A DNA stretch of 12,981 nucleotides from DASZIT01 sp052143315. Its GTDB lineage: Bacteria; Actinomycetota; Acidimicrobiia; Acidimicrobiales; RAAP-2. Within the stretch, counting starts at the first letter, position 1; every line of letters starts with the position of its first letter. Below the pieces are notes generated by a model. The model did no database searches, was not told the DNA's origin, and saw only the letters and a list, made by a program, of their open reading frames with translations. The stretch is taken from assembly GCA_052143315.1 (NCBI GenBank), contig JBKQTE010000088.1, positions 1-12,981 on the forward strand, in the 5' to 3' direction. Shown piece after piece: positions 6,944-12,981 of this stretch. The position numbers and the translations under genes were made by a program.

Positions 6944-7803
6944 CGACCGCAACGACGCTGCCACAAGGACGAGTTGGAGTCGCTGCCCCCGGTAGGTCCT
7001 CTCGGGCCGTATGGGGTCGCGTCCTGGACGTGTGGGCGATGACCCGGCGCAATCTGGTGCACATCTCACGAGAGCCGATGCAGCTCTCCGACGTGACGAT
7101 CCAACCCATCCTGTTCACGGTGCTCTTCGTCTACATCTTCGGTGGGGGCATCCCTATCCCCGACGGCGGCAACTATAAGGACTTCGTCCTGGCCGGACTG
7201 CTCGCCCTCAACCTGGTGACCTCGACCATGGGTACCGCGGTGGGACTGAGCACCGACCTGCACGAGGGCATGATCGACCGCTTTCGCACCCTACCCATGT
7301 GGCGGGCGGCGGTGCTGGTTGGACGCTCCATTGCGGATCTCATGACAGCCACGCTGTGTGCAGCCATCGTGGCGTTGACCGGACTGGCTGTCGGGTGGCG
7401 GTCCGATGCCCACATCCTCCCGATGATCGGGGGTTTCGCCCTGGTGCTGTTCTTCGCCTACTCGCTCTCATGGATCGCGGCGTGTGTGGGACTGAACAGC
7501 AAGAGCCCTGAGTCGGCCGCCTCGTTCGGCTTCATCGTGCTGTTCCCGTTGGCCTTCGTCTCCAACGCCATGATCCCCACCCAGCACATGCCCGGGTGGC
7601 TGCAAGCGGTGGCAAACTGGAATCCCGTCAGCGCGGTGACCGCCGGTGCCCGCCACCTGTGGGGCAATCCGAATCCGTCTGCCACCATTCATGCGTGGCC
7701 AATGCAGCACCCGGTGGAAGCCGCCTTGATCTGGTCCGTGCTCATCTTGGCGGTGGCCGCCCCCTTGGCATCGCACTTCTTCACGCGACGGACGACTGAG
7801 TAG
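6940..7803 (+). CDS. DrrB-type ABC-2 permease subunit
   Basis: 287 residues. ATG 6940 overlaps the ATPase stop and is preceded by GAAGGAG (6926-6932) at 7-nt spacing. The N-terminus (1-50) is cytoplasmic. About six membrane segments are visible, near 52-70, 82-103, 129-152, 160-184, 193-214 and 261-280. The EGMIDRFRTLPM stretch (109-120) after the second segment is the conserved cytoplasmic ABC-2 coupling region, and NWNPVSAVTAGAR (226-238) is also typical of DrrB-like proteins. It forms the transmembrane pathway for the adjacent ATPase, presumably as a dimer. Expression should follow the TetR operator upstream. Confidence 0.92.
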   Translation: MTTATTLPQGRVGVAAPGRSSRAVWGRVLDVWAMTRRNLVHISREPMQLSDVTIQPILFTVLFVYIFGGGIPIPDGGNYKDFVLAGLLALNLVTSTMGTAVGLSTDLHEGMIDRFRTLPMWRAAVLVGRSIADLMTATLCAAIVALTGLAVGWRSDAHILPMIGGFALVLFFAYSLSWIAACVGLNSKSPESAASFGFIVLFPLAFVSNAMIPTQHMPGWLQAVANWNPVSAVTAGARHLWGNPNPSATIHAWPMQHPVEAALIWSVLILAVAAPLASHFFTRRTTE

Positions 7804-8017
7804 GGAACAACTCCCACAGCGTCGCCTTCATCTCGTGGGTGCCGAGCACTTCATCCGGGCCACCGCTTCGCTTAAGGACCAGGCCACAAACAACATTGGT
7901 GGCGCATCGAACACTCTCGGCCAGTCCCGACTGCGGCTGCGCCTCGGCCGGAGCCACTCAGGCGGCCGAGGACTGCGCTGGGCACCGATCTTCTTAGACT
8001 TGGCCGCCCCGCGCGTC

Positions 8018-8076
8018 CGACGAGCCACCAGAGGCCGGGAACGGCTCCGGACCGTGGAACCAGGTGCGACAGCGAC
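8018..8076 (+). repeat. 59-bp dispersed intergenic repeat, copy B
   Basis: Second copy of the 4951-5009 element, 55/59 identical and in the same orientation. It sits about 33 bp beyond the 3' end of tRNA-Glu, and its right end runs into the inverted repeat 8071-8092. Sequence outside the 59 bp is unrelated to that around copy A. Confidence 0.8.
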
Positions 8077-8092
8077 AAGAGCCCGTGTCGCT
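8071..8092 (-). terminator. Possible terminator of the tRNA-Gln/tRNA-Glu transcript
   Basis: AGCGACA (8071-8077) and TGTCGCT (8086-8092) form a perfect 7-bp stem with an 8-nt loop, 18 bp past the tRNA-Glu 3' end. No U-tract follows, so this is tentative. Confidence 0.35.
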
Positions 8093-8109
8093 TGGCGATG
8101 CCCGCCGAG

Positions 8110-8182
8110 CAGTCCCAACGGGATTCGAACCCGTGTCTCCACCTTGAGAGGGTGATGTCCTAGGCCTCTAGACGATGGGACC
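8110..8182 (-). tRNA. tRNA-Glu (anticodon CUC)
   Basis: Folds as a full 73-nt cloverleaf on the minus strand. The acceptor GGTCCCA pairs with TGGGACT (G-U at the first pair), followed by discriminator G. The D-arm contains GTCTAGAGGCCTAGGAC. The anticodon stem TCACC/GGTGG holds loop CTCTCAA with anticodon CTC. The T-arm is CGGGTTCGAATCCCG. CCA is not encoded. It reads GAG, and its own gene follows tRNA-Gln by 89 nt, probably on one transcript. Confidence 0.96.
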
Positions 8183-8271
8183 ATGTCCGGTCGCTCCCGA
8201 CGAAACAACCGTTCTGAGCTGCCCAAACGAGGGCAACACGCACACAGCGCCCCTGAGGGGCACCGGGAACG

Positions 8272-8344
8272 CTCGGGGGGGAGGGCTCGAACCTCCAACC
8301 TCATGAACCAGAATCATGCGCGCTGCCAGTTGCGCCACCCCCGA
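8272..8344 (-). tRNA. tRNA-Gln (anticodon CUG)
   Basis: 73-nt cloverleaf on the minus strand. Acceptor TCGGGGG pairs with CCCCCGA, followed by discriminator G. The D-stem is GCGC/GCGC. The anticodon stem CATGA/TCATG holds loop TTCTGGT with anticodon CTG. The T-arm is GGAGG-TTCGAGC-CCTCC. CCA is not encoded. It reads CAG. In bacteria without GlnRS this tRNA is first charged with Glu by GluRS and then amidated by GatCAB; gltX is about 2 kb away in this window. Confidence 0.96.
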
Positions 8345-8357
8345 AGGGCGAAGGGCC

Positions 8358-8387
8358 AATTTAGCCGACTCGGAGAACCGATAAGAA
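8358..8387 (-). promoter_or_regulatory. Possible promoter of the tRNA pair
   Basis: On the minus strand CTAAAT (8359-8364) resembles a -10 box about 14 nt before tRNA-Gln. TTCTTA (8382-8387) is a poor -35 match 17 bp upstream. It is placed mainly by position. Confidence 0.3.
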
Positions 8388-8432
8388 CTCGCGCTATGCC
8401 TGCGCCCCTCATTGTCAGTACGCTCAGTATCG

Positions 8433-9575
8433 GTGAGTGACGAACGGGTGGTCATCGTGGGGGGAGGGGTCGTCGGGACCATGCATGCTCTTGAGGCATG
8501 CCAGCGCGGCTGGGACGTCGTGCACCTCGAGGCGGATGCCGCTCCCCGGCACGCATCGGTCCGCAATTTCGGGCTCGTCTGGGTCAGCGGTCGCGCCGCC
8601 GGACCCGAGCTCGAATTGGCGCTGCGTTCCCGCGTGCTGTGGCAGCAGCTGGCCTCCTACGCCCCGGAGATCGGCTTCCGCTCCGACGGTTCGCTCACCA
8701 TCGCCACCAACGAGGACGAGCTGTCCCTGATGGACGACCTGGCCCGACAGCCCGAGGCCGCCCAGCGCAAGCTCGAGGTCGTCGACGCCGACGGAGTGAA
8801 GAAGTTGAACCCGGCCGTCCGGGGCATCACCACCGGCGGGCTCTACTGCCGACGTGACGCCATCATCGAACCCGGGTCGGTGCTCGAGGCGCTCCGGCGG
8901 ACTCTGGAGGAGACCGGCCACTACTGGTGGATTCCCGGGCGCCGGGTGGTCGACGTCCTCGGGGACACGGGCACCGGTGGTCCGGCGGCCGTCGACCACC
9001 TGGGCGGCAGCTACACCGCGTCGCTCGTCCTGTTGTGCATCGGCGACCAGTACGCCGGGCTCGGTGGCCGGATCGGAGCCACCCTGGCCACCGCCCCCCT
9101 GCGTCGGTGCCGCCTCCAGATGATGGAGACGGCCGCCTCCACCGAGCCGGTCTCCACCGCCATCGCCGACGCCGACACCATGCGCTACTACCCGGCGTAC
9201 GACCTGCCGGGTCGGAGCGCCCTCCCCCCTCCACGAAGGGAGACCACCGAGCAGGGGATGCAGCTACTCCTGGTCCAGCGGGCCTCGGGCGGGCTCACCA
9301 TCGGAGACACCCACGAATTCGACGAGCCCTTCGACTTCGCCGTCGACGAGACCGTGTACGAGCGGCTGCGCGAGCGGGCGGAGTCCATCCTCGGATGGAG
9401 GCTCCCTCACGTCGTCCGCCGCTGGTCCGGTGTCTACTCGATCCCCACCGATGATCGGCTCTACTACCGGCACTGGATCGACCACGGCATCTGCGTCGTC
9501 ACCGGTCCGGCCGGGCGGGGGATGACACTGGCCCCGGCCATCGCCGAGGAGACCTGGGTCGAAGCCACGGCATGA
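8433..9575 (+). CDS. FAD-dependent (DAO-type) oxidoreductase of the phosphonate-catabolism-associated family
   Basis: 380 residues from GTG 8433, chosen because it places the Rossmann strand at the usual N-terminal position. A TTG at 8412 would add seven residues. No Shine-Dalgarno is visible, so the mRNA may be leaderless. FAD binding: VVIVGGGVVG with GxGxxG at 10-15 and E33 ending the second strand. SVRNFG (42-47) and the C-terminal TGPAGRGMTLAPAIAEE block are typical of the family I know as TIGR03364, proposed to oxidise an aminophosphonate such as a 2-aminoethylphosphonate derivative. That family is usually followed by a PhnX-like HAD hydrolase, and here the stop codon overlaps the ATG of a HAD-like stub (9572), which supports the assignment. 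Exact substrate unknown. An alternative is a generic glycine/sarcosine oxidase-like enzyme. Confidence 0.85.
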   Translation: MSDERVVIVGGGVVGTMHALEACQRGWDVVHLEADAAPRHASVRNFGLVWVSGRAAGPELELALRSRVLWQQLASYAPEIGFRSDGSLTIATNEDELSLMDDLARQPEAAQRKLEVVDADGVKKLNPAVRGITTGGLYCRRDAIIEPGSVLEALRRTLEETGHYWWIPGRRVVDVLGDTGTGGPAAVDHLGGSYTASLVLLCIGDQYAGLGGRIGATLATAPLRRCRLQMMETAASTEPVSTAIADADTMRYYPAYDLPGRSALPPPRRETTEQGMQLLLVQRASGGLTIGDTHEFDEPFDFAVDETVYERLRERAESILGWRLPHVVRRWSGVYSIPTDDRLYYRHWIDHGICVVTGPAGRGMTLAPAIAEETWVEATA

Positions 9576-9628
9576 CCCGGCCCGCCATCGGGCTGGCCGC
9601 ACTGGACATGGTCGGCACCACCGGTTGG
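9572..9628 (+). pseudogene. Truncated PhnX-like HAD hydrolase (first motif only)
   Basis: ATG 9572 overlaps the oxidoreductase stop (ATGA), the usual operon junction. The first 17 residues, MTRPAIGLAALDMVGTT, match the start of phosphonatase-like HAD hydrolases (LxxLDMxGTT), with the nucleophile Asp at residue 12 kept. After about residue 18 similarity ends. The frame continues only to a stop at 9710-9712 inside the opposite-strand ydcF-like gene, giving 46 residues in all. The cap and motifs II-IV are missing, so it cannot be a working hydrolase. I read this as a deletion that removed most of the gene. Confidence 0.7.
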
Positions 9629-9647
9629 CCGGAAGAGGACGTTCCGG
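9629..9647. terminator. Hairpin between convergent genes
   Basis: CCGGAA (9629-9634) and TTCCGG (9642-9647) form a perfect stem with a 7-nt loop, which two G-U pairs extend on the plus strand. It lies between the HAD stub and the end of the DUF218 gene, so it could stop transcription from either side. There is no U-tract. Confidence 0.4.
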
Positions 9648-9665
9648 TTCATGGCGGGCTGGCGG

Positions 9666-10313
9666 TCATCCCAGCGACGAGTGGAGCCAGGAGAGGTGGT
9701 CGAACCCGATGATCCGGCCCAGCCCCACCCCGACCGTCTCCTTGGCGTAGTACGGCACCGTGGACCAGCCCGTGATCGGCGAGGTCCGCGTGGGGGTGGG
9801 CGACGCCTCCAGGCCCACCGACGAGGCGATGGCCAGGCTGCGGTCCTCGTGGAACGGGTCGGTGGCGATCAGGACGACCCTGTCGCCGTGGGCCAGGAGG
9901 ACGGGCGCCGCCTCCGACAGGTTCTGCCACGAGTCGTCCCCACCCGCCTCGAGGATGTCCCGACCGGGTATCCCCCGGTCCACCAGGTAGCGGGCGGACG
10001 CCTCGGCCTCGGTGAACTGGTCGCCGGGCTCCTTGTAGCCGGTGACCATGATGTCGGTGGCGTAGTGCTCCTGCCAGAGCAGCTCGGCCTCGTCCAGCCG
10101 CGAGCGGAGGTCGGGGGACGGCACCCCGTTGTACTGGGCCGCCCCCATCACCACGATCGCCCCGGCGGCGCGGGGCTCGTACCGCCGACCGGTGAGGAAC
10201 ACCTGGACGCCGGTGACGACGAAGTACACCAGTACCACGGCCACCACCAACCCGACGAGACGGAGCACGGACCGCAGCAGACGCCAGCCGGTCAACGTGG
10301 CCAGCAGGCCCAC
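9666..10313 (-). CDS. YdcF/SanA-like DUF218 membrane-anchored protein
   Basis: 215 residues from GTG 10313, three nucleotides after the gltX stop, so it is translated from the same message. One membrane helix at about 14-40 anchors it, and the rest is the DUF218 Rossmann-like domain. Visible motifs are GAIVVMGAAQYNG (51-63), a RLDEA helix, IMVTG, a GD-TEAE stretch, GIP, NLSEAA and LIATDPFH. The conserved acidic and His residues are those shared by YdcF-type proteins. Members are linked to cell-envelope and vancomycin-related phenotypes (SanA) or bind S-adenosylmethionine (YdcF), but the biochemical role is unsettled, so I assign none. It lies last in the ferredoxin-gltX operon and converges on the HAD stub. 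Confidence 0.85.
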   Translation of the reverse strand: MGLLATLTGWRLLRSVLRLVGLVVAVVLVYFVVTGVQVFLTGRRYEPRAAGAIVVMGAAQYNGVPSPDLRSRLDEAELLWQEHYATDIMVTGYKEPGDQFTEAEASARYLVDRGIPGRDILEAGGDDSWQNLSEAAPVLLAHGDRVVLIATDPFHEDRSLAIASSVGLEASPTPTRTSPITGWSTVPYYAKETVGVGLGRIIGFDHLSWLHSSLG

Positions 10314-10316
10314 AGG

Positions 10317-11804
10317 TCAGGTGCCCCGGCCACGCACTCGGTCCAAGGCCTGCCGCAGGCGGGCCAGTGTCTCGTCCGGCCCGAGCTCGGCCAGCGCCTC
10401 GAAGAGCGGTGGACCCACCAGGCGCCCCGTGACCGCCACCCGGATCGGCGCCTGGGCCTTGCCCAGCTTGCGCCCCATCGCCTCCCCAACCGCCGCGGTG
10501 GCGGCGTGGAGCGCCTCGGCGTCCCAGCTCCCCAGCCCGGCCAGCCCCTCATAGGCGGCGATGGCGGCAGCCAGGATGTCCCCGGCTCCGTCATCCCCGG
10601 CCACGGCCTTCTCCCAGGACGTGTCGTCGAACGGCACGTCCTCGAGGAACATGAAGTCCACCATGGCCGGTACCTCGGACAGTACCGCCACCCGTTCCTG
10701 GACCAACGGCGCCAGGCGGCGGAAGACCTCCGGGTCGAACCGGTCGTCGGACCACGGGGCCTGTTCACCGGCCAACCACGGAGCGCAGGCGTCGACGAAG
10801 GCGTCGAGGGGCATGGCTCGGATGTACTCGCCGTTGATGTGGGTCAGCTTCTTCACGTCGAAGAAGGCCGGCGAGTGGTTGACGTCCTCCAGGGCGAACC
10901 AATCGACCAGCTGGTCGACGGTGAAGAGCTCCACGCCGTCGGGCGGGCTCCATCCCAACAGGGCCAGGTAGTTCACGAAGGCATCGGGGAGGTAGCCCTC
11001 GTCCCGGTACGCCTCGACTGCCACCGGATCACGCCGCTTGGACAGCTTCTTCCGCTGCTCGTTGACCAGCATCGGGAGGTGGGCGAAGACGGGCAGTCCC
11101 GGGGTCGGGAACGGACCGGCCCCGGAGCCGTCGTCGGCGACCCAGTCGATCGAGGCCAGGGCGCCCCACACCAGGATGCCCCTGGGTGTGGTGGGGAGCA
11201 GGTCCTCGCCCCGGATCACGTGGGTGATCCGCATGTCGATGTCGTCCACCACGTTGGCCAGCACGAACAGCGGGGCGCCGGACGCCTTGACCGCCACGAA
11301 ATCGTCCATGGCCGAGCAGGGGAACTCGACGTCCCCCCGGATCACGTCGACCACCGTGGTGACCCCGTCGTCCGGGGTGCGGAACCGCAGGGCGTGCCCG
11401 GCGCCCCGGGGCAGCTGCCGATGGCGGCAGTAGCCGTCGTAGCCCGGTGTCAGGATCCCGGCGGCCTGGTTCCGGGCGTCGATCTCCTCCCGGGTGCACG
11501 CACAGGCGTACAGGAAGCCGGCGTCCCACAGGGCATCGATGGCCTGCTGGTACCGGGGGCCACGGGTCGACTGGCGGAAGGGACCCTCGTCGGGGTCCAT
11601 GGAGAGCCAGTGCATGGCGGACAGGATGCCGTCCACCCACTCCTCGCGGTTCCGTTCGGCGTCGGTGTCCTCGATACGGAGCACGAAGGTGCCTCCGGAC
11701 TGACGGGCCACCAGCCAGTTGAAGAGCGCCGTGCGGGCGCTCCCGACGTGGAAGTAGCCGGTGGGCGATGGTGCGAAACGGACCCGCGGGCTGGCCCCGG
11801 TCAC
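10317..11804 (-). CDS. gltX: Glutamyl-tRNA synthetase (GluRS)
   Basis: 495 residues from GTG 11804. The open frame extends upstream to 12002, but that part only overlaps the ferredoxin gene in another frame, and RVRFAPSPTG then sits at the expected N-terminus. Class I synthetase: HIGH-type motif FHVG (18-21) and KMSKS-type KLSKR (253-257). A zinc-type Cys/His set is present: C101-x-C103 and C126-x-H128. The C-terminal helical anticodon-binding region fills out to about residue 490, so length is normal. It ligates Glu to tRNA-Glu. In actinobacteria lacking GlnRS it also charges tRNA-Gln for GatCAB. Both tRNAs are encoded in this window. It is in an operon: 7 nt after the ferredoxin stop, 3 nt before the DUF218 start. 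Confidence 0.96.
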   Translation of the reverse strand: MTGASPRVRFAPSPTGYFHVGSARTALFNWLVARQSGGTFVLRIEDTDAERNREEWVDGILSAMHWLSMDPDEGPFRQSTRGPRYQQAIDALWDAGFLYACACTREEIDARNQAAGILTPGYDGYCRHRQLPRGAGHALRFRTPDDGVTTVVDVIRGDVEFPCSAMDDFVAVKASGAPLFVLANVVDDIDMRITHVIRGEDLLPTTPRGILVWGALASIDWVADDGSGAGPFPTPGLPVFAHLPMLVNEQRKKLSKRRDPVAVEAYRDEGYLPDAFVNYLALLGWSPPDGVELFTVDQLVDWFALEDVNHSPAFFDVKKLTHINGEYIRAMPLDAFVDACAPWLAGEQAPWSDDRFDPEVFRRLAPLVQERVAVLSEVPAMVDFMFLEDVPFDDTSWEKAVAGDDGAGDILAAAIAAYEGLAGLGSWDAEALHAATAAVGEAMGRKLGKAQAPIRVAVTGRLVGPPLFEALAELGPDETLARLRQALDRVRGRGT

Positions 11805-11811
11805 GCCGGGG

Positions 11812-12009
11812 TTACTCGTCCTCGACGATGGTGATGGCTCCGGTGGGGCAGCCGTTCGCCGCCTGGCGGACCTTCTCGCGGAGCTCCTCGGCCGGGTGCT
11901 CGTCCAGCACGTAGAGGAACCCGTCGTCCCGCACCTCGAACACCTCGGGGGCGATCCCCATGCAGACGGCGTTGCTGGCGCACTCGTCGTAGTCGACGAC
12001 AATTCTCAT
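11812..12009 (-). CDS. Small 3Fe-4S-type ferredoxin
   Basis: 65 residues. ATG 12009 is preceded by a strong GGGAGGGG (12014-12021). The frame is open far upstream (to 12882), but only as the antisense of the phosphoesterase. Cluster ligands: C10, C16 and C54-P55, a C-x5-C...CP pattern typical of single-cluster actinobacterial ferredoxins, which bind 3Fe-4S and often serve cytochromes P450. The APEVF and CPTGAI segments and the acidic surface are typical too. It transfers electrons in the cytoplasm. No P450 or reductase is next to it. It instead opens the operon with gltX, 7 nt downstream, so its partner is unknown. Confidence 0.9.
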   Translation of the reverse strand: MRIVVDYDECASNAVCMGIAPEVFEVRDDGFLYVLDEHPAEELREKVRQAANGCPTGAITIVEDE

Positions 12010-12177
12010 GCGGCCCCTCCCGGACTCGGTGAACGAGGACGAGTGTACCGGTCCCGCCACCGGTCGCCTGGCGCGCGCCACCGGCACGGGATCCGGCCTC
12101 GAGGGGGGCTCCGGGGCCGTCCGGTCCGGCGATCGGCCCACCGGTCGAACTCTCGGATCTGGACTAGAACCGTCCCC

Positions 12178-12981
12178 ATGAGACGGAGCCGCCGCCCGGC
12201 TACCCGCTGCGACGTCGGCCGCACGGCCTACCGGCCGAGGCGGTGGGCCGTGGTGCTCACCGGACTGGTGTCCCTGGCCCTGCTGCCGGCGGCCTGCTCG
12301 TCGGGGATCAGCTCCTCCACGACCACCACCACGACGAAGAAGGTCGCCGGCACCACGACCACCAGCACCGTCGCCGTGTCGGCCGACGGGCTGCCGGCCA
12401 TTCACCACGTCTTCGTGATCATGCTGGAGAACGAGGGCTACGCCGCCACCTTCGGCACGCCGTCGGACGATCCCTACCTGGCCACCACCCTGCCGTCCGA
12501 GGGAGCACTGCTCCAGAACTACTACGGGATCGGCCACTTCTCCAACGACAACTACATCGCCTTCGTCTCGGGCCAGGCCCCCAACCCGTCGAACCAGGCC
12601 GACTGCCCGGTGTTCGCCGACTTCCCGGCCACGTCCACGGTGGCCGGGGACGGGCAGATCACCGGCAGCGGCTGCGTGTTCCCCCCTGAGGTCACCACGG
12701 TGGCCAACCAGCTGGACTCGGCCGGCAGGACGTGGAAGGGCTACATGGAGGACATGGGCAACATCCCGACACGCGAGTCCGCCACCTGCGGCCACCCGGC
12801 GGTCGGTGCGGTCGACGGCACCGAGAAGGCGGTGCCCGGCGACGGCTACGCCACCCGGCACGACCCGTTCGTCTACTTCCACTCGATCATCGACGACACC
12901 GCCCTGTGCGACGCCGACGTGGTCCCACTCGGCTCCGCCACCGGGGCGATGCCGGCCGGCGCCCCGGCCGGCCCCACCGGG
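12178..12981 (+). CDS. Secreted phosphoesterase (acid phosphatase/phospholipase C-like), 3' end outside window
   Basis: 268 codons are visible from ATG 12178; the gene runs off the window edge. Residues 1-40 form an Arg-rich n-region and a hydrophobic core ending LLPAACSS. C40 could be a lipoprotein cysteine, but the -3 residue is Pro, so plain signal-peptidase cleavage is possible. A Thr/Ser-rich linker (45-68) precedes the catalytic domain. HHVFVIMLENEGY (76-88) holds the metal-binding E84-N85 pair of the PF04185-type phosphoesterases, and GALLQNYYGIGHFSNDNY contains the GHxS-xxNY block of AcpA-like acid phosphatases. Four or more Cys suggest disulfides. It would release phosphate from extracellular esters. 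No Shine-Dalgarno is visible, and a TAGAAC 7 nt before the ATG may be a -10 box giving a leaderless mRNA (weak). It is divergent from the ferredoxin operon. Confidence 0.85.
   Translation, partial: MRRSRRPATRCDVGRTAYRPRRWAVVLTGLVSLALLPAACSSGISSSTTTTTTKKVAGTTTTSTVAVSADGLPAIHHVFVIMLENEGYAATFGTPSDDPYLATTLPSEGALLQNYYGIGHFSNDNYIAFVSGQAPNPSNQADCPVFADFPATSTVAGDGQITGSGCVFPPEVTTVANQLDSAGRTWKGYMEDMGNIPTRESATCGHPAVGAVDGTEKAVPGDGYATRHDPFVYFHSIIDDTALCDADVVPLGSATGAMPAGAPAGPTG

Larger units (their letters stand above)
7804..8109. other. Intergenic region with repeat copy B, no gene recognised
   Basis: Lies between the permease stop and the 3' end of the tRNA pair. It contains a weak CCCAC (7813-7817)/GTGGG (7835-7839) inverted repeat after the permease, repeat copy B (8018-8076) and a hairpin (8071-8092). 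Reading frames through it on either strand continue into the tRNA genes and have no recognisable domain. Confidence 0.6.

Noticed and set aside
7828..8304. 158-residue minus-strand frame
   Set aside because: It reads through tRNA-Glu and repeat copy B. No domain and no Shine-Dalgarno.
9651..11834. 727-residue plus-strand open frame
   Set aside because: Antisense of gltX and the DUF218 gene in high-GC DNA, with no domain and low-complexity His/Gln/Gly/Val composition.
11805..12002. N-terminal extension of gltX (66 residues)
   Set aside because: Ser/Arg-rich reading of the ferredoxin gene in another frame. RVRFAPSPTG is the normal GluRS N-terminus.
11812..12882. 356-residue version of the ferredoxin frame
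   Set aside because: The upstream part lies opposite the phosphoesterase gene. The real start, ATG 12009, has a strong Shine-Dalgarno and gives a normal 65-residue ferredoxin.

Overview
The window is high-GC DNA (about 70% or more in most genes) from an actinobacterium, most likely of the class Acidimicrobiia. This assignment is inference. It rests on a secreted protein built from GYW...DGGVFAFGDA...GS repeats joined to an Rpf-type domain, GTG starts, genes with little or no Shine-Dalgarno, DrrAB-type efflux, and tRNA-Gln/tRNA-Glu near gltX.

Left part (1-4852): on the minus strand, a secreted protein with six beta-propeller-like repeats and a C-terminal resuscitation-promoting-factor-like (lysozyme-fold) domain ends in a strong hairpin. 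After a gap of about 500 bp comes a large plus-strand gene for a roughly 1,008-residue protein. It combines an N-terminal GT2 glycosyltransferase, a GT4 (GT-B) glycosyltransferase and a C-terminal domain carrying the motifs of plant DUF579 (glucuronoxylan 4-O-methyltransferase). This is the most striking item in the window. It is visibly lower in GC than its surroundings.

Middle part (4853-8109): a gene-poor stretch with one copy of a 59-bp dispersed repeat, then a TetR-family regulator divergent from a DrrA/DrrB-type ABC exporter. Three copies of one operator half-site lie between them, so this looks like a self-contained regulated efflux module. A second copy of the 59-bp repeat lies just before the tRNA genes.

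Right part (8110-12981): tRNA-Gln(CUG) and tRNA-Glu(CUC) on the minus strand. Next is a plus-strand FAD oxidoreductase of the phosphonate-associated type, followed by an ATGA-overlapping stub of a PhnX-like HAD hydrolase that retains only the first catalytic motif. Converging on it is a tight minus-strand operon: 3Fe-4S-type ferredoxin, gltX, then a DUF218/YdcF membrane protein. GltX in lineages without GlnRS charges both nearby tRNAs, with GatCAB amidating Glu-tRNA-Gln. Divergent from the ferredoxin, a secreted or lipoprotein phosphoesterase runs off the window edge.
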